This document shows, in pieces, positions 25,632 to 34,985 of a DNA stretch of 64,000 nt. The DNA lies in the NCBI GenBank assembly GCA_963784415.1, contig CAWARK010000002.1:372001-436000 (forward strand), in the 5' to 3' direction. The notes under the pieces are model-generated. The model was given only the letters and a program-made list of their open reading frames with translations. It ran no database searches and was not told where the DNA came from. Every line of letters begins with the position of its first letter. Positions within the stretch are counted from its first letter, which is position 1. The position numbers and the translations under genes were made by a program. The DNA is from UBA7672 sp963784415 (lineage in GTDB: Bacteria > Pseudomonadota > Alphaproteobacteria > Caulobacterales > Hyphomonadaceae).

Positions 25632-26665
25632 CGCGTGTCGTCCGGACCGATTAGATCCGTGACGTCGTCGCTGTCCGTAACGCTGGACGCTCCGTCGTAC
25701 GGTCCTTTGTGGATATTCTCAAAGATTGAATAGCCTGATTTTGAACGCGAGTATCGGTCGAGCAGTACTCCATTCACCGTGACCAGTCGTGTTGCTGCAA
25801 CACTGATGTCGTGGGCGTGCAGCTTCTGTAAGGGCGTGACACCAATGATAATCGCCGTTCGCTGCCGGCTCAACGCAACACTCGACGTCGACGAACTCTG
25901 GGCGACGCCGAGTCCAAGCCCTTTGACTTTGTCGGGGCGGACATACCCCAAGTTCACGAGCGCCTTGCACAAATGATAGCTGCGATCGTCCGACAAATGC
26001 TCATTGGATTCAGGTTTGTCGCTAGTTTCGGCCGAGGCAAGGCCTAAGCAGATTGTCCAAAGATGACCTTGAACCAAATCGCTGATCTTCGTCGTCCGTA
26101 TCGCATTCTCAAGCGCTACGCCTTCGGAGCCGCGCACTGATTCGAGTCTGCGACTGTCGCCGGTCTTCCACGACCGCGAGTCGAATAGGACGCCGACTGA
26201 AAAATCGGTGGAGCTTCCATCCTCGTAGTCGATCCTGCCTGACCTGACCCAAAAATCGTCTGACCCCGGAATGTCGTCACTGGCGTAGAGGGACGCGCCG
26301 ACGAATGATACTTGTCCCGGGGATTCCCCAGCGTGATCAAAGGTGACATCGCTCACAAAGGACAGCATGTCTTTCTGATGCCTGGCTTTTTTCTCCTCTT
26401 CTGGTGTTGGCTGCTTTAGTCCGAGGTTGCTCGGAGCGGCGGGGTGAAGCTCATCGTATTTCGCCTGAATGAAACCAAGTGCGACGGGAAATGCGGCCGA
26501 TCCCAATATGGCAAGAAACAGCGCTCCCCACACCACTATGTGCATGGGCAGCGAGGGTACGAACCCATCTTTCCCGAGCATCAACGCGAGACCGCTTTTG
26601 TTGGCGTTGTAGAGGATAGCGAAAACCGATCCCGCGAGTGCCAATCCAGCAAAAACCATCAGCAT
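25628..26665 (-). CDS. Membrane-anchored protein of unknown function
   Basis: The ATG at 26665 follows the UvrD-type helicase stop by 2 bases and has a G-rich site (GGGGGGTG). The 345-residue product has two membrane segments near the N-terminus (about residues 1-20 and 39-65), then a charged linker (EEEKKARHQKDM) and a large soluble domain with many Ser/Asp residues. No family recognised. It is lower in GC than the flanking genes. Position after uvrD implies co-transcription, though the composition suggests it arrived separately, together with the GIY-YIG gene. Confidence 0.65.
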   Translation of the reverse strand: MLMVFAGLALAGSVFAILYNANKSGLALMLGKDGFVPSLPMHIVVWGALFLAILGSAAFPVALGFIQAKYDELHPAAPSNLGLKQPTPEEEKKARHQKDMLSFVSDVTFDHAGESPGQVSFVGASLYASDDIPGSDDFWVRSGRIDYEDGSSTDFSVGVLFDSRSWKTGDSRRLESVRGSEGVALENAIRTTKISDLVQGHLWTICLGLASAETSDKPESNEHLSDDRSYHLCKALVNLGYVRPDKVKGLGLGVAQSSSTSSVALSRQRTAIIIGVTPLQKLHAHDISVAATRLVTVNGVLLDRYSRSKSGYSIFENIHKGPYDGASSVTDSDDVTDLIGPDDTR

Positions 26666-26667
26666 CT

Positions 26668-29295
26668 TCACCCCCCGCACGACCTCAAACCCTCTGCACA
26701 AAACTCTCGACCACCTTTTTCACGCCCGGCCTTTTCGAAGTCGACCGTGAGCTTCGCGCCTTCGATTCCGACGATCCGGCCGTAGCCGAATTTCTGGTGG
26801 AAGATGCGTTGGCCCATTTTGAGGCCGCTCGAGGCGGCGGGGTCGGAGGAGGCGAGCATGTCGCCGGGGGTCTTGCCGCGTGCGAGCGGGCGGCCGTCCG
26901 AGTCGTCGGCGCGGAAGGCGCGGCCTTCGATGTCGGGCGGGCGTGTGGCGCCGCGCTCTGCTGCGGCGGCCTGGGCGCGGCGCCAGCCGGGGCTGTCATA
27001 GCCGCCACGGAAGTTGCTGCCGGCCGGCGTTGAATCGAACACCGCGCGCTCGTCCTTCTCGGGCGCCGTGTCCCACCGGCTCTTGGTCTCGGAGCCGTGG
27101 AACGCGCCGCCGGGCGAGACGTAGCCGGTCTCGCTGACGGCATCGACGTGGGCGGGCGGCAGTTCGTCGATGAAGCGGCTGGGCAGCACGCTGGTCCAGC
27201 GGCCATAGATCTGGCGGTTGGCGACGAAGGAGATGTAGCAGCGCTCGCGCGCGCGCGTGATGCCGACATAGGCGAGGCGGCGCTCTTCCTCGAGGCCCTT
27301 GGCGCCGCTTTCATCAAGCGAGCGGCGGGAGGGAAACACTTCCTCCTCCCAGCCGGGCAGGAAGACCATCGGCCATTCGAGGCCCTTGGCCGAGTGCAGC
27401 GTGAGGATCTGCACCTGATCCTCCGCGCCCTTGCCCTCGGCATTGTCCATCACCAGTTCGACGTGCTCGAGGAAGGCGGGCAGGGTGTCGAACGCGCCCA
27501 TCGCGCGCACGAGTTCCTTCAGGTTGTCGAGGCGGGTCTGCGACTGCGGGGATTTGTCGGCCTGCAGCATGTCTGTGTAGCCGCTCTCCTCGAGGATGAT
27601 CTCGAGCAGGCGCGGGTGTTCGGTTGTGGCGGCCTGGGCGCGCCAGCGCTCCATGTCGAGGATGAAGCGGCGCAGGCCGGTCTTGGCGGGGCCTTTGATC
27701 TTGTCGCCGCGGATCTCCATCTCGACGGCGCGCGTGAGATAGGTGTTCAGCTGGCGCGCGGCGACGTGCATCTTCTGGATCGTGGTGTCGCCGACGCCGC
27801 GCTTGGGCTGGTTCACCACGCGCTCGAAGGCGAGGTCGTCGGACTCCGAGCGGATGAGGCGGAGATAGGCCATGGCGTCGCGGATCTCGGCGCGCTCGAA
27901 GAAGCGCGGGCCGCCGATGACACGATAGGGCGTGCCGGTGACGATGAAGCGTTCCTCGAAGGCGCGCATCTGCCACGAGGCGCGGACGAGCACGGCGCAG
28001 TTGTCATAGCGGCGGTTCTGGCGGCGCCAGGAGGAGATGTCGTCGGCGACGAGGCGGGCTTCCTGTTCGCCATCCCACACGCCGCGCACTTTCACGAGGT
28101 CGCCCTGGTCGGCGTCGGTGCGCAGCGTCTTGCCGAGGCGGGAGGTGTTCTGCGCGATGACGCCGGAGGCTGCGGCGAGGATGTGGGCGGTGGAGCGGTA
28201 GTTCTGTTCGAGACGGATGACTTTCGCGCCGGGGAAATCCTTCTCGAAGCGCAGGATGTTCTCCACCTCCGCGCCGCGCCAGCCATAGATCGACTGGTCG
28301 TCATCGCCGACGCAGCAGATGTTGTTGGAGCCCTGCGCCAGCAGCCGCAGCCACAGATACTGCGCGACGTTGGTGTCCTGGTACTCGTCCACCATGATGT
28401 AGCGGAATTTGGCGTGGTAGTCGGCGAGCACTTCCTTGTGCTCGGTGAAGATGCGGATCGTGTGCAGCAGCAGGTCGCCGAAATCGACCGCGTTCAGCGT
28501 GGCGAGCCGCGCCTGGTAGATCTCGTACAGCTTCTTGCCCTTGCCCTCGGCGAACTGGTGCGCCTCGTTCTGCGGCAGTTTCTCCGGCCAGATGGCGCGG
28601 TTCTTCCAGCCGTCGATCAGGCTCGCAAGATAACGTGGCGTCCATCTTTTCTGGTCGATGCCCTCGGCTTCGAGGATCTGCTTGATCAGGCGCAGCTGGT
28701 CGTCGGTGTCCAGCACGGTGAACCCTGACTTCAGCTTCACCAGCTCCGCATGCCGCCGCAGGATCTGCGCCGAAACGGAGTGGAACGTCCCAAACCACCG
28801 CAGCCCCTCCCCCTCCGCCCCGACCAGCCTCAACGTCCGCTCCCGCATCTCGCGCGCGGCCTTGTTGGTGAAGGTGACCACCAGCATCTGGCTCGGCCAC
28901 GCTTTGCGTTCGGCCAGGATCTGCGCGACGCGCGTCGTCAGCACACGTGTCTTGCCGGTGCCGGCGCCGGCGAGCACCAGCAGCGGCCCATCCGTGTGCA
29001 GCACGGCTTCGCGCTGCTCGGGGTTCAGGCCGGTGAGGTATTCCGCGTGCGGGTCCGCCGAGACCGGTCGGCGCGCCATCGCCCGCTCGGAGATCGGCCG
29101 CGTGTCCTCGAACCGCTCTTCCGGCAGCGGGATGTCCTCGTCCTGCGGCAGGCGGAAGAACGCGACCGCCTCGTCGGACATGGGGGTGTCGTCGTCCGAC
29201 CCGGGCTCGCGCTCTTCGTGAACAGAAGCGGGCGCGTCGTCATCCGGGAACGGGATGTCGTCGAGGGAGTCCAAAGGATCGCGTGAATCGTTCAT
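26668..29295 (-). CDS. UvrD/PcrA-type ATP-dependent DNA helicase
   Basis: An 875-residue superfamily 1A 3'-5' helicase. After an acidic, probably disordered N-terminus (about residues 1-85) the motifs follow in order: Q motif LNPEQREAV, motif I GAGTGKT, motif II VDEYQDTN, motif III GDDDQSIYGWRGA, motif IV EQNYRST, motif V TLHSAKGLEW, motif VI YVGITRARE. The tail ends with a GQRIFHQKFGYGRIVGIEG region, the Tudor-like C-terminal domain that binds RNA polymerase in PcrA/UvrD. It acts in nucleotide excision repair, replication restart and transcription-coupled repair. The start at 29295 is chosen because it opens the acidic region; the ribosome-binding site is weak. Confidence 0.95.
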   Translation of the reverse strand: MNDSRDPLDSLDDIPFPDDDAPASVHEEREPGSDDDTPMSDEAVAFFRLPQDEDIPLPEERFEDTRPISERAMARRPVSADPHAEYLTGLNPEQREAVLHTDGPLLVLAGAGTGKTRVLTTRVAQILAERKAWPSQMLVVTFTNKAAREMRERTLRLVGAEGEGLRWFGTFHSVSAQILRRHAELVKLKSGFTVLDTDDQLRLIKQILEAEGIDQKRWTPRYLASLIDGWKNRAIWPEKLPQNEAHQFAEGKGKKLYEIYQARLATLNAVDFGDLLLHTIRIFTEHKEVLADYHAKFRYIMVDEYQDTNVAQYLWLRLLAQGSNNICCVGDDDQSIYGWRGAEVENILRFEKDFPGAKVIRLEQNYRSTAHILAAASGVIAQNTSRLGKTLRTDADQGDLVKVRGVWDGEQEARLVADDISSWRRQNRRYDNCAVLVRASWQMRAFEERFIVTGTPYRVIGGPRFFERAEIRDAMAYLRLIRSESDDLAFERVVNQPKRGVGDTTIQKMHVAARQLNTYLTRAVEMEIRGDKIKGPAKTGLRRFILDMERWRAQAATTEHPRLLEIILEESGYTDMLQADKSPQSQTRLDNLKELVRAMGAFDTLPAFLEHVELVMDNAEGKGAEDQVQILTLHSAKGLEWPMVFLPGWEEEVFPSRRSLDESGAKGLEEERRLAYVGITRARERCYISFVANRQIYGRWTSVLPSRFIDELPPAHVDAVSETGYVSPGGAFHGSETKSRWDTAPEKDERAVFDSTPAGSNFRGGYDSPGWRRAQAAAAERGATRPPDIEGRAFRADDSDGRPLARGKTPGDMLASSDPAASSGLKMGQRIFHQKFGYGRIVGIEGAKLTVDFEKAGREKGGREFCAEGLRSCGG

Positions 29296-29483
29296 TCGGC
29301 GCTGATCTGGCTGGGGTTTTTGCTTTGCGCAACCCCGCAGCCGCAGCACCTTGTTTTACGGTTTGTTCTCAGTGCGCAGTCGCTCTCATTTCCTCACCAC
29401 ACGGTGATGCATGGCGCGCTTGCTGTCGCGGGAGTGACGCGGTCTTGTCCGGCCCAATAAGACAACAGTTCCGGGAGAACGTC

Positions 29484-30194
29484 ATGAAGAAGCTGGTTGC
29501 GATGGCGGCCGTGGTTGCGGCGGTAGGGCTCGGCGCAGGCGCCGCCCATGCGCAGAAAGTTGCCGACACCGGGATGCAGGGTCTCGATCCCGCTTCGGGG
29601 AAGGCGCCGAAACAGATCGTCGTGATGTTCCACGGCTATACGCAGAACGGCATGGCGATGAAGCCGCTGGCGCAGGAGCTGGCGAAGCGGCTGCCGGATG
29701 CGGCCTTCATCTTCAACGACGGCCCGATGACGGCGCAGGGCGGACGTAGCTGGTATGTGCTGCGCGGCGAGGACAAGGACAACACGCGCGGGGCGGTGAA
29801 GCAGATCGCGGTCGATACTGTCAACAAGGCGTCTGACGTGTTGAAGGTGCCGCACGACAAGATCGTCACGGTTGGGTTCAGCCAGGGCGGCGGCGTGGCG
29901 TTTGATGCGGGCAGCTGCGTGACGGGCGACGTGAAGGCGGTGGTTTCGCTGGCCGGCATTATTGCCAACGGCGATTGCGCGGCGGAAAAGGGCGGCAAGA
30001 CGCCGGCCGTGCTGATCGTGCACAATGATGCGGACCCGCTGGTCGATGGCGCGCGGATCAAGGCGTTCCAGGACAAGCTGACGGCGGGCGGCTACACGTC
30101 GACGCTGGACGAGGTGAAGGGCGAGGCTCACTGGCCATCGCCGGATGGCATCCAGAAAGCGGAAGACTTTATCGTCGCGCAACTCGGCGGCTGA
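29484..30194 (+). CDS. Exported alpha/beta hydrolase (phospholipase/carboxylesterase family)
   Basis: The ATG at 29484 has CGGGAG upstream and gives 236 residues. A Sec signal peptide ends at AAHA (about residue 22). The hydrolase has the family's HGYTQNG oxyanion region, the nucleophile elbow GFSQGG, the catalytic Asp in HNDADPLV and the His in EAHWPS. The size and motifs fit the small esterase/phospholipase group (YpfH-like), here secreted to the periplasm. Divergent from uvrD. Substrate unknown. Confidence 0.85.
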   Translation: MKKLVAMAAVVAAVGLGAGAAHAQKVADTGMQGLDPASGKAPKQIVVMFHGYTQNGMAMKPLAQELAKRLPDAAFIFNDGPMTAQGGRSWYVLRGEDKDNTRGAVKQIAVDTVNKASDVLKVPHDKIVTVGFSQGGGVAFDAGSCVTGDVKAVVSLAGIIANGDCAAEKGGKTPAVLIVHNDADPLVDGARIKAFQDKLTAGGYTSTLDEVKGEAHWPSPDGIQKAEDFIVAQLGG

Positions 30195-30390
30195 GGTCAC
30201 AAGGCTGATTGAATGGCGGCGCGGTCCTCACGGGAGCGCGCCGTCTTCATGTCTGTGCCACGCGCTTGGGCGCCGTGTGATCGCGAATTGGGCGCCTTGT
30301 TGTTTTCCACCGCAGCCTCGCCAGCGGGCAGCTGCGGTGTGGCGCAGTATGGATAATGTCGCGGTCATTCGGGGCTGAAGGGCGCGCGCG

Positions 30391-30711
30391 ATGGGACTGT
30401 TCTCCTTCCTGTTCGGTGGAAAAAAGACAAAGGACGTGGCTGCAAAGCCCGCCGCTGAGAAGGCCGCCAAGCCTGTGGCGGCTGTTGCGGCGAAGAAGGT
30501 GGAAACGCCTGCGCCAGCAGCTGTTTCGCTCGGAATTGCGCAGGCCAAGCTGCGGCTGAAAATGGCGTCGTCGTTGCGCACGGGGCAGAGCATGGCGGCG
30601 TATGAGGCGGCGCGGCAGCTGGCCGACATTCAGGTGCGTGCCGGCCGCAAGACGGTCGCGCGTGTCTGGCAGCAGGAAGCCGAGCGCATCAAGGCGACGC
30701 TCAGCGCCTGA
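30391..30711 (+). CDS. Small hypothetical protein (106 residues)
   Basis: Starts MGLFSFLFGGKK, a short hydrophobic stretch that could bind the membrane peripherally, followed by a Lys/Ala-rich linker (about residues 13-45) and a basic helical C-terminal half (KLRLKMASSLRTGQSMAAYEAARQLADIQ). GAAGGG lies upstream. No family recognised. Confidence 0.6.
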   Translation: MGLFSFLFGGKKTKDVAAKPAAEKAAKPVAAVAAKKVETPAPAAVSLGIAQAKLRLKMASSLRTGQSMAAYEAARQLADIQVRAGRKTVARVWQQEAERIKATLSA

Positions 30712-30832
30712 TCGCTGCGTGGCAGCAGTATGGATGCGCGACTGCCAATCTACACATGCAACGGTTGATCGCTGTTGACCGTTAACTCCTTCGGCGCACG
30801 CTTCACGTGTGCAAAGAGGAGTCTCGTTCAAC

Positions 30833-31159
30833 ATGCGCGACCTGAAGTGCGGACGACTGATCCCGGTCACGAGCCAGACCGCCGCTGGCCATCCTGAAAG
30901 CGAAATCGAACAGCGCCTGAAGGGCTCGGTGCTGGTGACTGCCGAAGTACTCTACTACATCCCCGATCATCCAAAGCTGCTGCAGACATTCATGTGGCAG
31001 ACGCTGGATGTCGCGCCGCGCTTTCCGCGCGTCTCGCAGTTCCTGGATTTCTGGCGGCGCGAGATCGAAGCGGTGATCCATTCGGTCCGCGTCGCGCACG
31101 GCGAGCCGCTTGACGTTCCCGACTGGCGCAATGCGCGTGGCGTCATCACGATGAACTGA
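30833..31159 (+). CDS. Usg family protein
   Basis: A 108-residue protein starting at the ATG at 30833, 11 bases after a GAGGAG site; an upstream GTG would place the site inside the gene. The core TAEVLYYIPDHPKLLQTFMWQ, then DVAPRFPRVSQFLDFW and HSVRVAHGEPL, matches the Usg family of alphaproteobacteria. The name comes from an association with the trp region; its molecular function is not known. Here it stands alone, between a small hypothetical gene and a TraB-like gene. Confidence 0.85.
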   Translation: MRDLKCGRLIPVTSQTAAGHPESEIEQRLKGSVLVTAEVLYYIPDHPKLLQTFMWQTLDVAPRFPRVSQFLDFWRREIEAVIHSVRVAHGEPLDVPDWRNARGVITMN

Positions 31160-31166
31160 AGCTGGC

Positions 31167-32090
31167 TCAGTATCGCTCGGCCATGATGCCGCGAAGTTTC
31201 AGGCGCGCCTGCAGGCTGTCGGGTCCAACGAGATGCGCCGCGCCAACGGCGATGAACGACACGCCCGAGCCTTTGAGCATGTCCTCGATTACGCCTGACC
31301 ACGCCTCGTTGCGATCCTTGAGCAGGCCGTCGGTTCCACCGCTCCTGGCCGATCCGATCCGCATGAAAGCCACGATGGCTTCTGTCATGTTTGTCTCGCC
31401 CCGCAGCCAGCTTCCAAAAGCTGCATCGACGACCCGCTCGTTCATTTTCTGCTGCAGCGGCGACGGCTTCAGCTTGTAACGCAGGGTCGCCATCTGATCG
31501 TCAAACGTGGAATCCGACGTCAGCGCGATCTGCACTTTCAGCGACTCCATCCCCTTCACCGGAATATCGTGCGCAATCGCCCATCGCGCCAGGACATTAT
31601 CGATGCCGTTTACAAACTTGTGCGCGCCGCCGGTGAACGTGTCGCGACCCAACAAGACGACCGCAAACCAGGGCTGGTGCGTGTCGATGTCCTTGATCGC
31701 GTCGTCCGGCACGCCCGCAGCGGAGAGTTGGGCAGCGAGAGTCACATTCTCCTCGGGCGTCAGCAACGAGGTGATCGGCGGACCCGCGTAGGCGCCAAAT
31801 TCCGGCAACAGAGCGCGAATGCCGGTTTGAAGCGCTTCAGTGCTTGCGACCTCCGCAAGCTCAAGGCGCAACTCGGATGACGCTTCCAGCGCGGCCTTGA
31901 GCTTGGGGCTCATCCATTCGGCATTGTCGCGCAGGATATGGACCGTGCCGGTGATGTAGATCGTCGAGTCCGCATCGCGCACGACCCACATCGGCAGGCC
32001 GGGTTGGGAAGGCGCGGGCTGGGCATGCGCCGCCGGCTGCTGGATGACAGCCAGACAAAGCAGGAGTGCGATGCTGCGAAACAAATTCAT
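31167..32090 (-). CDS. Exported TraB/GumN family protein
   Basis: A 307-residue protein with a signal peptide (cleavage after AHA, about residue 23). The TraB/GumN signature is clear: YITGTVHILR near the N-terminus, an ELRLELAEV strand, and the C-terminal FIAVGAAHLVGPDSL. In the wider superfamily (TIKI/PrgY) the GTVH and GAAHL residues form a metal-dependent protease site. Bacterial members have no settled role. Convergent with usg. Confidence 0.9.
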   Translation of the reverse strand: MNLFRSIALLLCLAVIQQPAAHAQPAPSQPGLPMWVVRDADSTIYITGTVHILRDNAEWMSPKLKAALEASSELRLELAEVASTEALQTGIRALLPEFGAYAGPPITSLLTPEENVTLAAQLSAAGVPDDAIKDIDTHQPWFAVVLLGRDTFTGGAHKFVNGIDNVLARWAIAHDIPVKGMESLKVQIALTSDSTFDDQMATLRYKLKPSPLQQKMNERVVDAAFGSWLRGETNMTEAIVAFMRIGSARSGGTDGLLKDRNEAWSGVIEDMLKGSGVSFIAVGAAHLVGPDSLQARLKLRGIMAERY

Positions 32091-32185
32091 GAACCGCCCA
32101 ATCCCTGACAGACCGTCAGGGTTGTCTGACGTGCCGCCGGGATCAAGTGGCTTGGGCTATCAGACCGCTGAATGTTTCCGGCAGC

Positions 32186-34540
32186 CTAGTTCAGCTTCAG
32201 GTTTTTAAGCGCCGCGAACGGATTGGAATCGTCAGACGGCTTTGCAGGCGCCGCGGAATAGTTCTGTGGGCCTGCCTTGCCGGACTTGTCATTACCAGCC
32301 TTGTCCCTGCCGCTGGAAGGTTGCGGCTTGCTGTGCGCGCCCTGCGTGCCCGACACTTCTCGCTTCATCGACAGCGCGATGCGCTTGCGATCGATGTCCA
32401 CTTCCTTCACGCGCACGCTGACGACGTCGCCCGCCTTCACCACGTCGTGCGGGTCCTTCACGAACGTGTCGGCGAGTTCCGAGATGTGGACGAGGCCGTC
32501 CTGGTGCACGCCGATATCCACGAACGCGCCAAAGGCGGTGACGTTCGTAACGGTCCCCTCGAGCTTCATGCCGATCGAGAGGTCAGACAGTTTTTCGACA
32601 CCATCCTGGAAGGTCGCCGTCTTGAATTCCGGACGCGGGTCGCGACCCGGCTTCACGAGTTCGGAGATGATGTCGGTGACGGTCGGCACGCCGAACTGTT
32701 CGTCGGCGAAGGATTCCGGCTGCAGCATCGACAGGAACGCCTTGTCGCCGATCAGGCTCTTCAGCGGCCGGCCGGATTTGGCGGCGATACGCTCAGCCAC
32801 CGGATAGGCTTCCGGGTGAACCGACGACGCATCCAGCGGATTCTTGCCATCCGAAATGCGCAGGAAGCCCGCCGCCTGTTCGAAAGCTTTCGGCCCCATG
32901 CGCGGGACTTTCTTCAGCTGCGTGCGCGATTCAAAGCGCCCATGCTCGTCGCGATAGGTGACGATGTTGGCGGCGACGGCGCTGTTAAGCCCGGATACGC
33001 GCGCGAGCAGGGCGGCGGACGCCATGTTCACATCGACGCCGACGGCGTTGACGCAATCCTCCACCACGCCATCGAGCGATCGCGCGAGCGCGCCCTGGTC
33101 GACGTCATGCTGGTACTGGCCGACGCCGATGGCCTTCGGATCGATCTTCACCAGCTCGGCCAGCGGATCCTGCAGGCGGCGCGCGATGGACACCGCGCCA
33201 CGGATCGAAACATCGAGATCGGGAAATTCCTTGGCCGCAAGTTCGGACGCCGAATAAACCGACGCGCCCGCTTCCGACACCGTCACGCGGGTGAAGTTCA
33301 GCTCGGGCATCTTCGCCAGAAGTTCGTTGACCAGCTTGTCGGTTTCGCGGCCAGCCGTGCCGTTGCCGACGGAAACCAGCTGGACGCCGTGCTTTCTTGG
33401 CGAGAACGCGCAAGCGTTGCGAGCGCGCCGTTCCAGTCCTTCTTCGGCTCGTGCGGATAGATCGTCGCCGTCTCGAGCACCTTGCCGGTGCTGTCCACGA
33501 CGGCGACCTTGCAACCCGTGCGGATGCCCGGGTCAACGCCCATCACCACTTTGGGTCCGGCGGGCGCGGCCAGCAGCAGGTCTTTCATGTTGCGCGAGAA
33601 GACTCGGATGGCTTCGGCGTCCGAACGCTCCTTCAGGCGATCGACGAGATCGTGGTGCGAGGAGGGGGCAAGGCGTTGCTTCCACGCCTGACGCGCCGTC
33701 TCGGCCAGCCATTTGTCTGACGGACGGTTGCGGTCCTGGATATTGAAGGCCGCCATGATGGTGGTGACGGCCGGGTGGCGCAGCTTTGTCATCGTGCGGC
33801 AGGTCGAGGTCGACCTTAAGCACGCCTTCCTTCTCGCCGCGCAGCAGGGCGAGCGCGCGGTGTGACGGCATGTTGGCGATGTTCTCGTTGAACTCGAAAT
33901 AGTCGGAGAACTTTGCGCCTTCGGCTTCCTTGCCTTTCACGACTCCCGTCGTGAGCTTGCCGCCGCTCCACACTTTCTCGCGCAATTGCCCGACGAGGGC
34001 AGGCGCTTCCGCCATGCGCTCGATCAGGATGCTGCGTGCGCCTTCGAGTGCTGCATCCGCATTCTCGACGCCCTTGTCGGACGAGATGTAGGCGAGGGCT
34101 TCGGCGACGGGATCGAGCGACGGGTTGGCCAGCAGGCGATCGACCAGCGGCTCGAGACCCTGCTCGCGCGCGATGCTCGCCTTGGTGCGACGCTTGGGGC
34201 GATAGGGGGCGTAGAGATCTTCGAGTTCGACTTTCGTCGTCGCCGCGCGGATCAGCTTCTCGAGTTCCGGCGTCAGCTTGCCCTGTTCGCCGATCGAGCG
34301 CAGCACCACTTCGCGGCGATCGTTGAGAATGGTGAGGTATTCGAAACGCTCGGCCAGCGTGCGCAGCTGCGTGTCATCGAGACCGCCCGTGCGTTCTTTC
34401 CGGTAGCGCGCGATGAACGGGATCGATGCGCCTTCCTCGATCAGCTGGATCGTGGCGGCGACCTGTCCTTCGCCGACCCCCAACTCCTTTGCGATGATGC
34501 GGGCAATAGCGGCGACGACAAGCGGATCTTTGCCGGACAT
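32186..34540 (-). CDS. tex: Tex-family transcription accessory/RNA-binding protein, reading frame interrupted
   Basis: Three single-base insertions explain the broken frame: an A in AAA at 33785-33787, one base near 33410, and an A in the AAA at 33394-33396. Corrected length is 783 residues, normal for Tex. The N-terminal helical domains include FIARYRKERTGGLDD; the YqgF/RNase H-like domain has VMGVDPGIRTGCKVA; paired helix-hairpin-helix motifs follow (VSGLNSAVAANIV, KVPRMGPKAF); and the C-terminal S1 domain has EGTVTNVTAFGAFVDIGVHQ. Tex binds nucleic acid and influences transcription. Because Tex is highly conserved and all domains are intact, sequencing error is the best explanation. Confidence 0.92.
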
Positions 34541-34691
34541 GGAATTACCTCATCTCGCAGTTTTTCGGGTCAGTCGGTGATGGCGTAAGCCATCGGCCAC
34601 GCGTGTATCACGTGTCGCGCGACAATGGTTAGCGAGTGGTTATGAGCGGCATTTTTGCACAGCAAATGCTGGGGTATTGATCCGTGCTGAC

Positions 34692-34985
34692 CTATTGCAG
34701 AACCTCAATGACCGTTCCGGTTCCGACCACCTTGTTTGCCTCTTGGAGAAGCCATGTGCGGCCTGGCCAGAGATGCGCCCGTACCTGTGCTTCCGGGAAC
34801 TCGGCGAAGTGAATTTCGGCCTCGCAGCAATCCCCTGGCTCAACGGGTTGGGCGAGATTGATCTGACCCATGCGAAAATCAGGATCGTCAGTCGATCCGA
34901 AATTGTGATTTGGGCGGTAGAAGGATTCGATGCCGGACTGTCGTCCGCCTTCGGCCGAACTGAGAAGATCAATTTTGGCCTTCAC
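34692..34985 (-). CDS. Small EF-Tu domain 3-like beta-barrel protein
   Basis: A 97-residue protein with a GTG start at 34985 overlapping the stop of the upstream M28 peptidase gene (GTGA), so translation is coupled. The pattern resembles the third domain of elongation factor Tu: GQINLAQPVEPGDCCEAEIHF, then RAHLWPGRTWLLQEANKVVGTGTVIEVL, where EF-Tu has its REGG/TVGAGVV strands. There is no GTPase domain. The function of such isolated beta-barrel proteins is not known to me. Base composition is somewhat lower in GC than the surroundings. Confidence 0.6.
   Translation of the reverse strand: MKAKIDLLSSAEGGRQSGIESFYRPNHNFGSTDDPDFRMGQINLAQPVEPGDCCEAEIHFAEFPEAQVRAHLWPGRTWLLQEANKVVGTGTVIEVLQ

Noticed and set aside
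21485..26665. Prophage or integrative element spanning the small-protein run and the lower-GC patch
   Set aside because: No integrase, transposase, phage structural gene or attachment-site direct repeats were seen; only the composition shift at 25.0-26.7 kb is clear.
27097..28728. Long plus-strand frame (about 543 codons) opposite the UvrD-type helicase
   Set aside because: Shadow of a gene whose helicase motifs are complete. The product is Asp/Glu/Val/Ala low-complexity.
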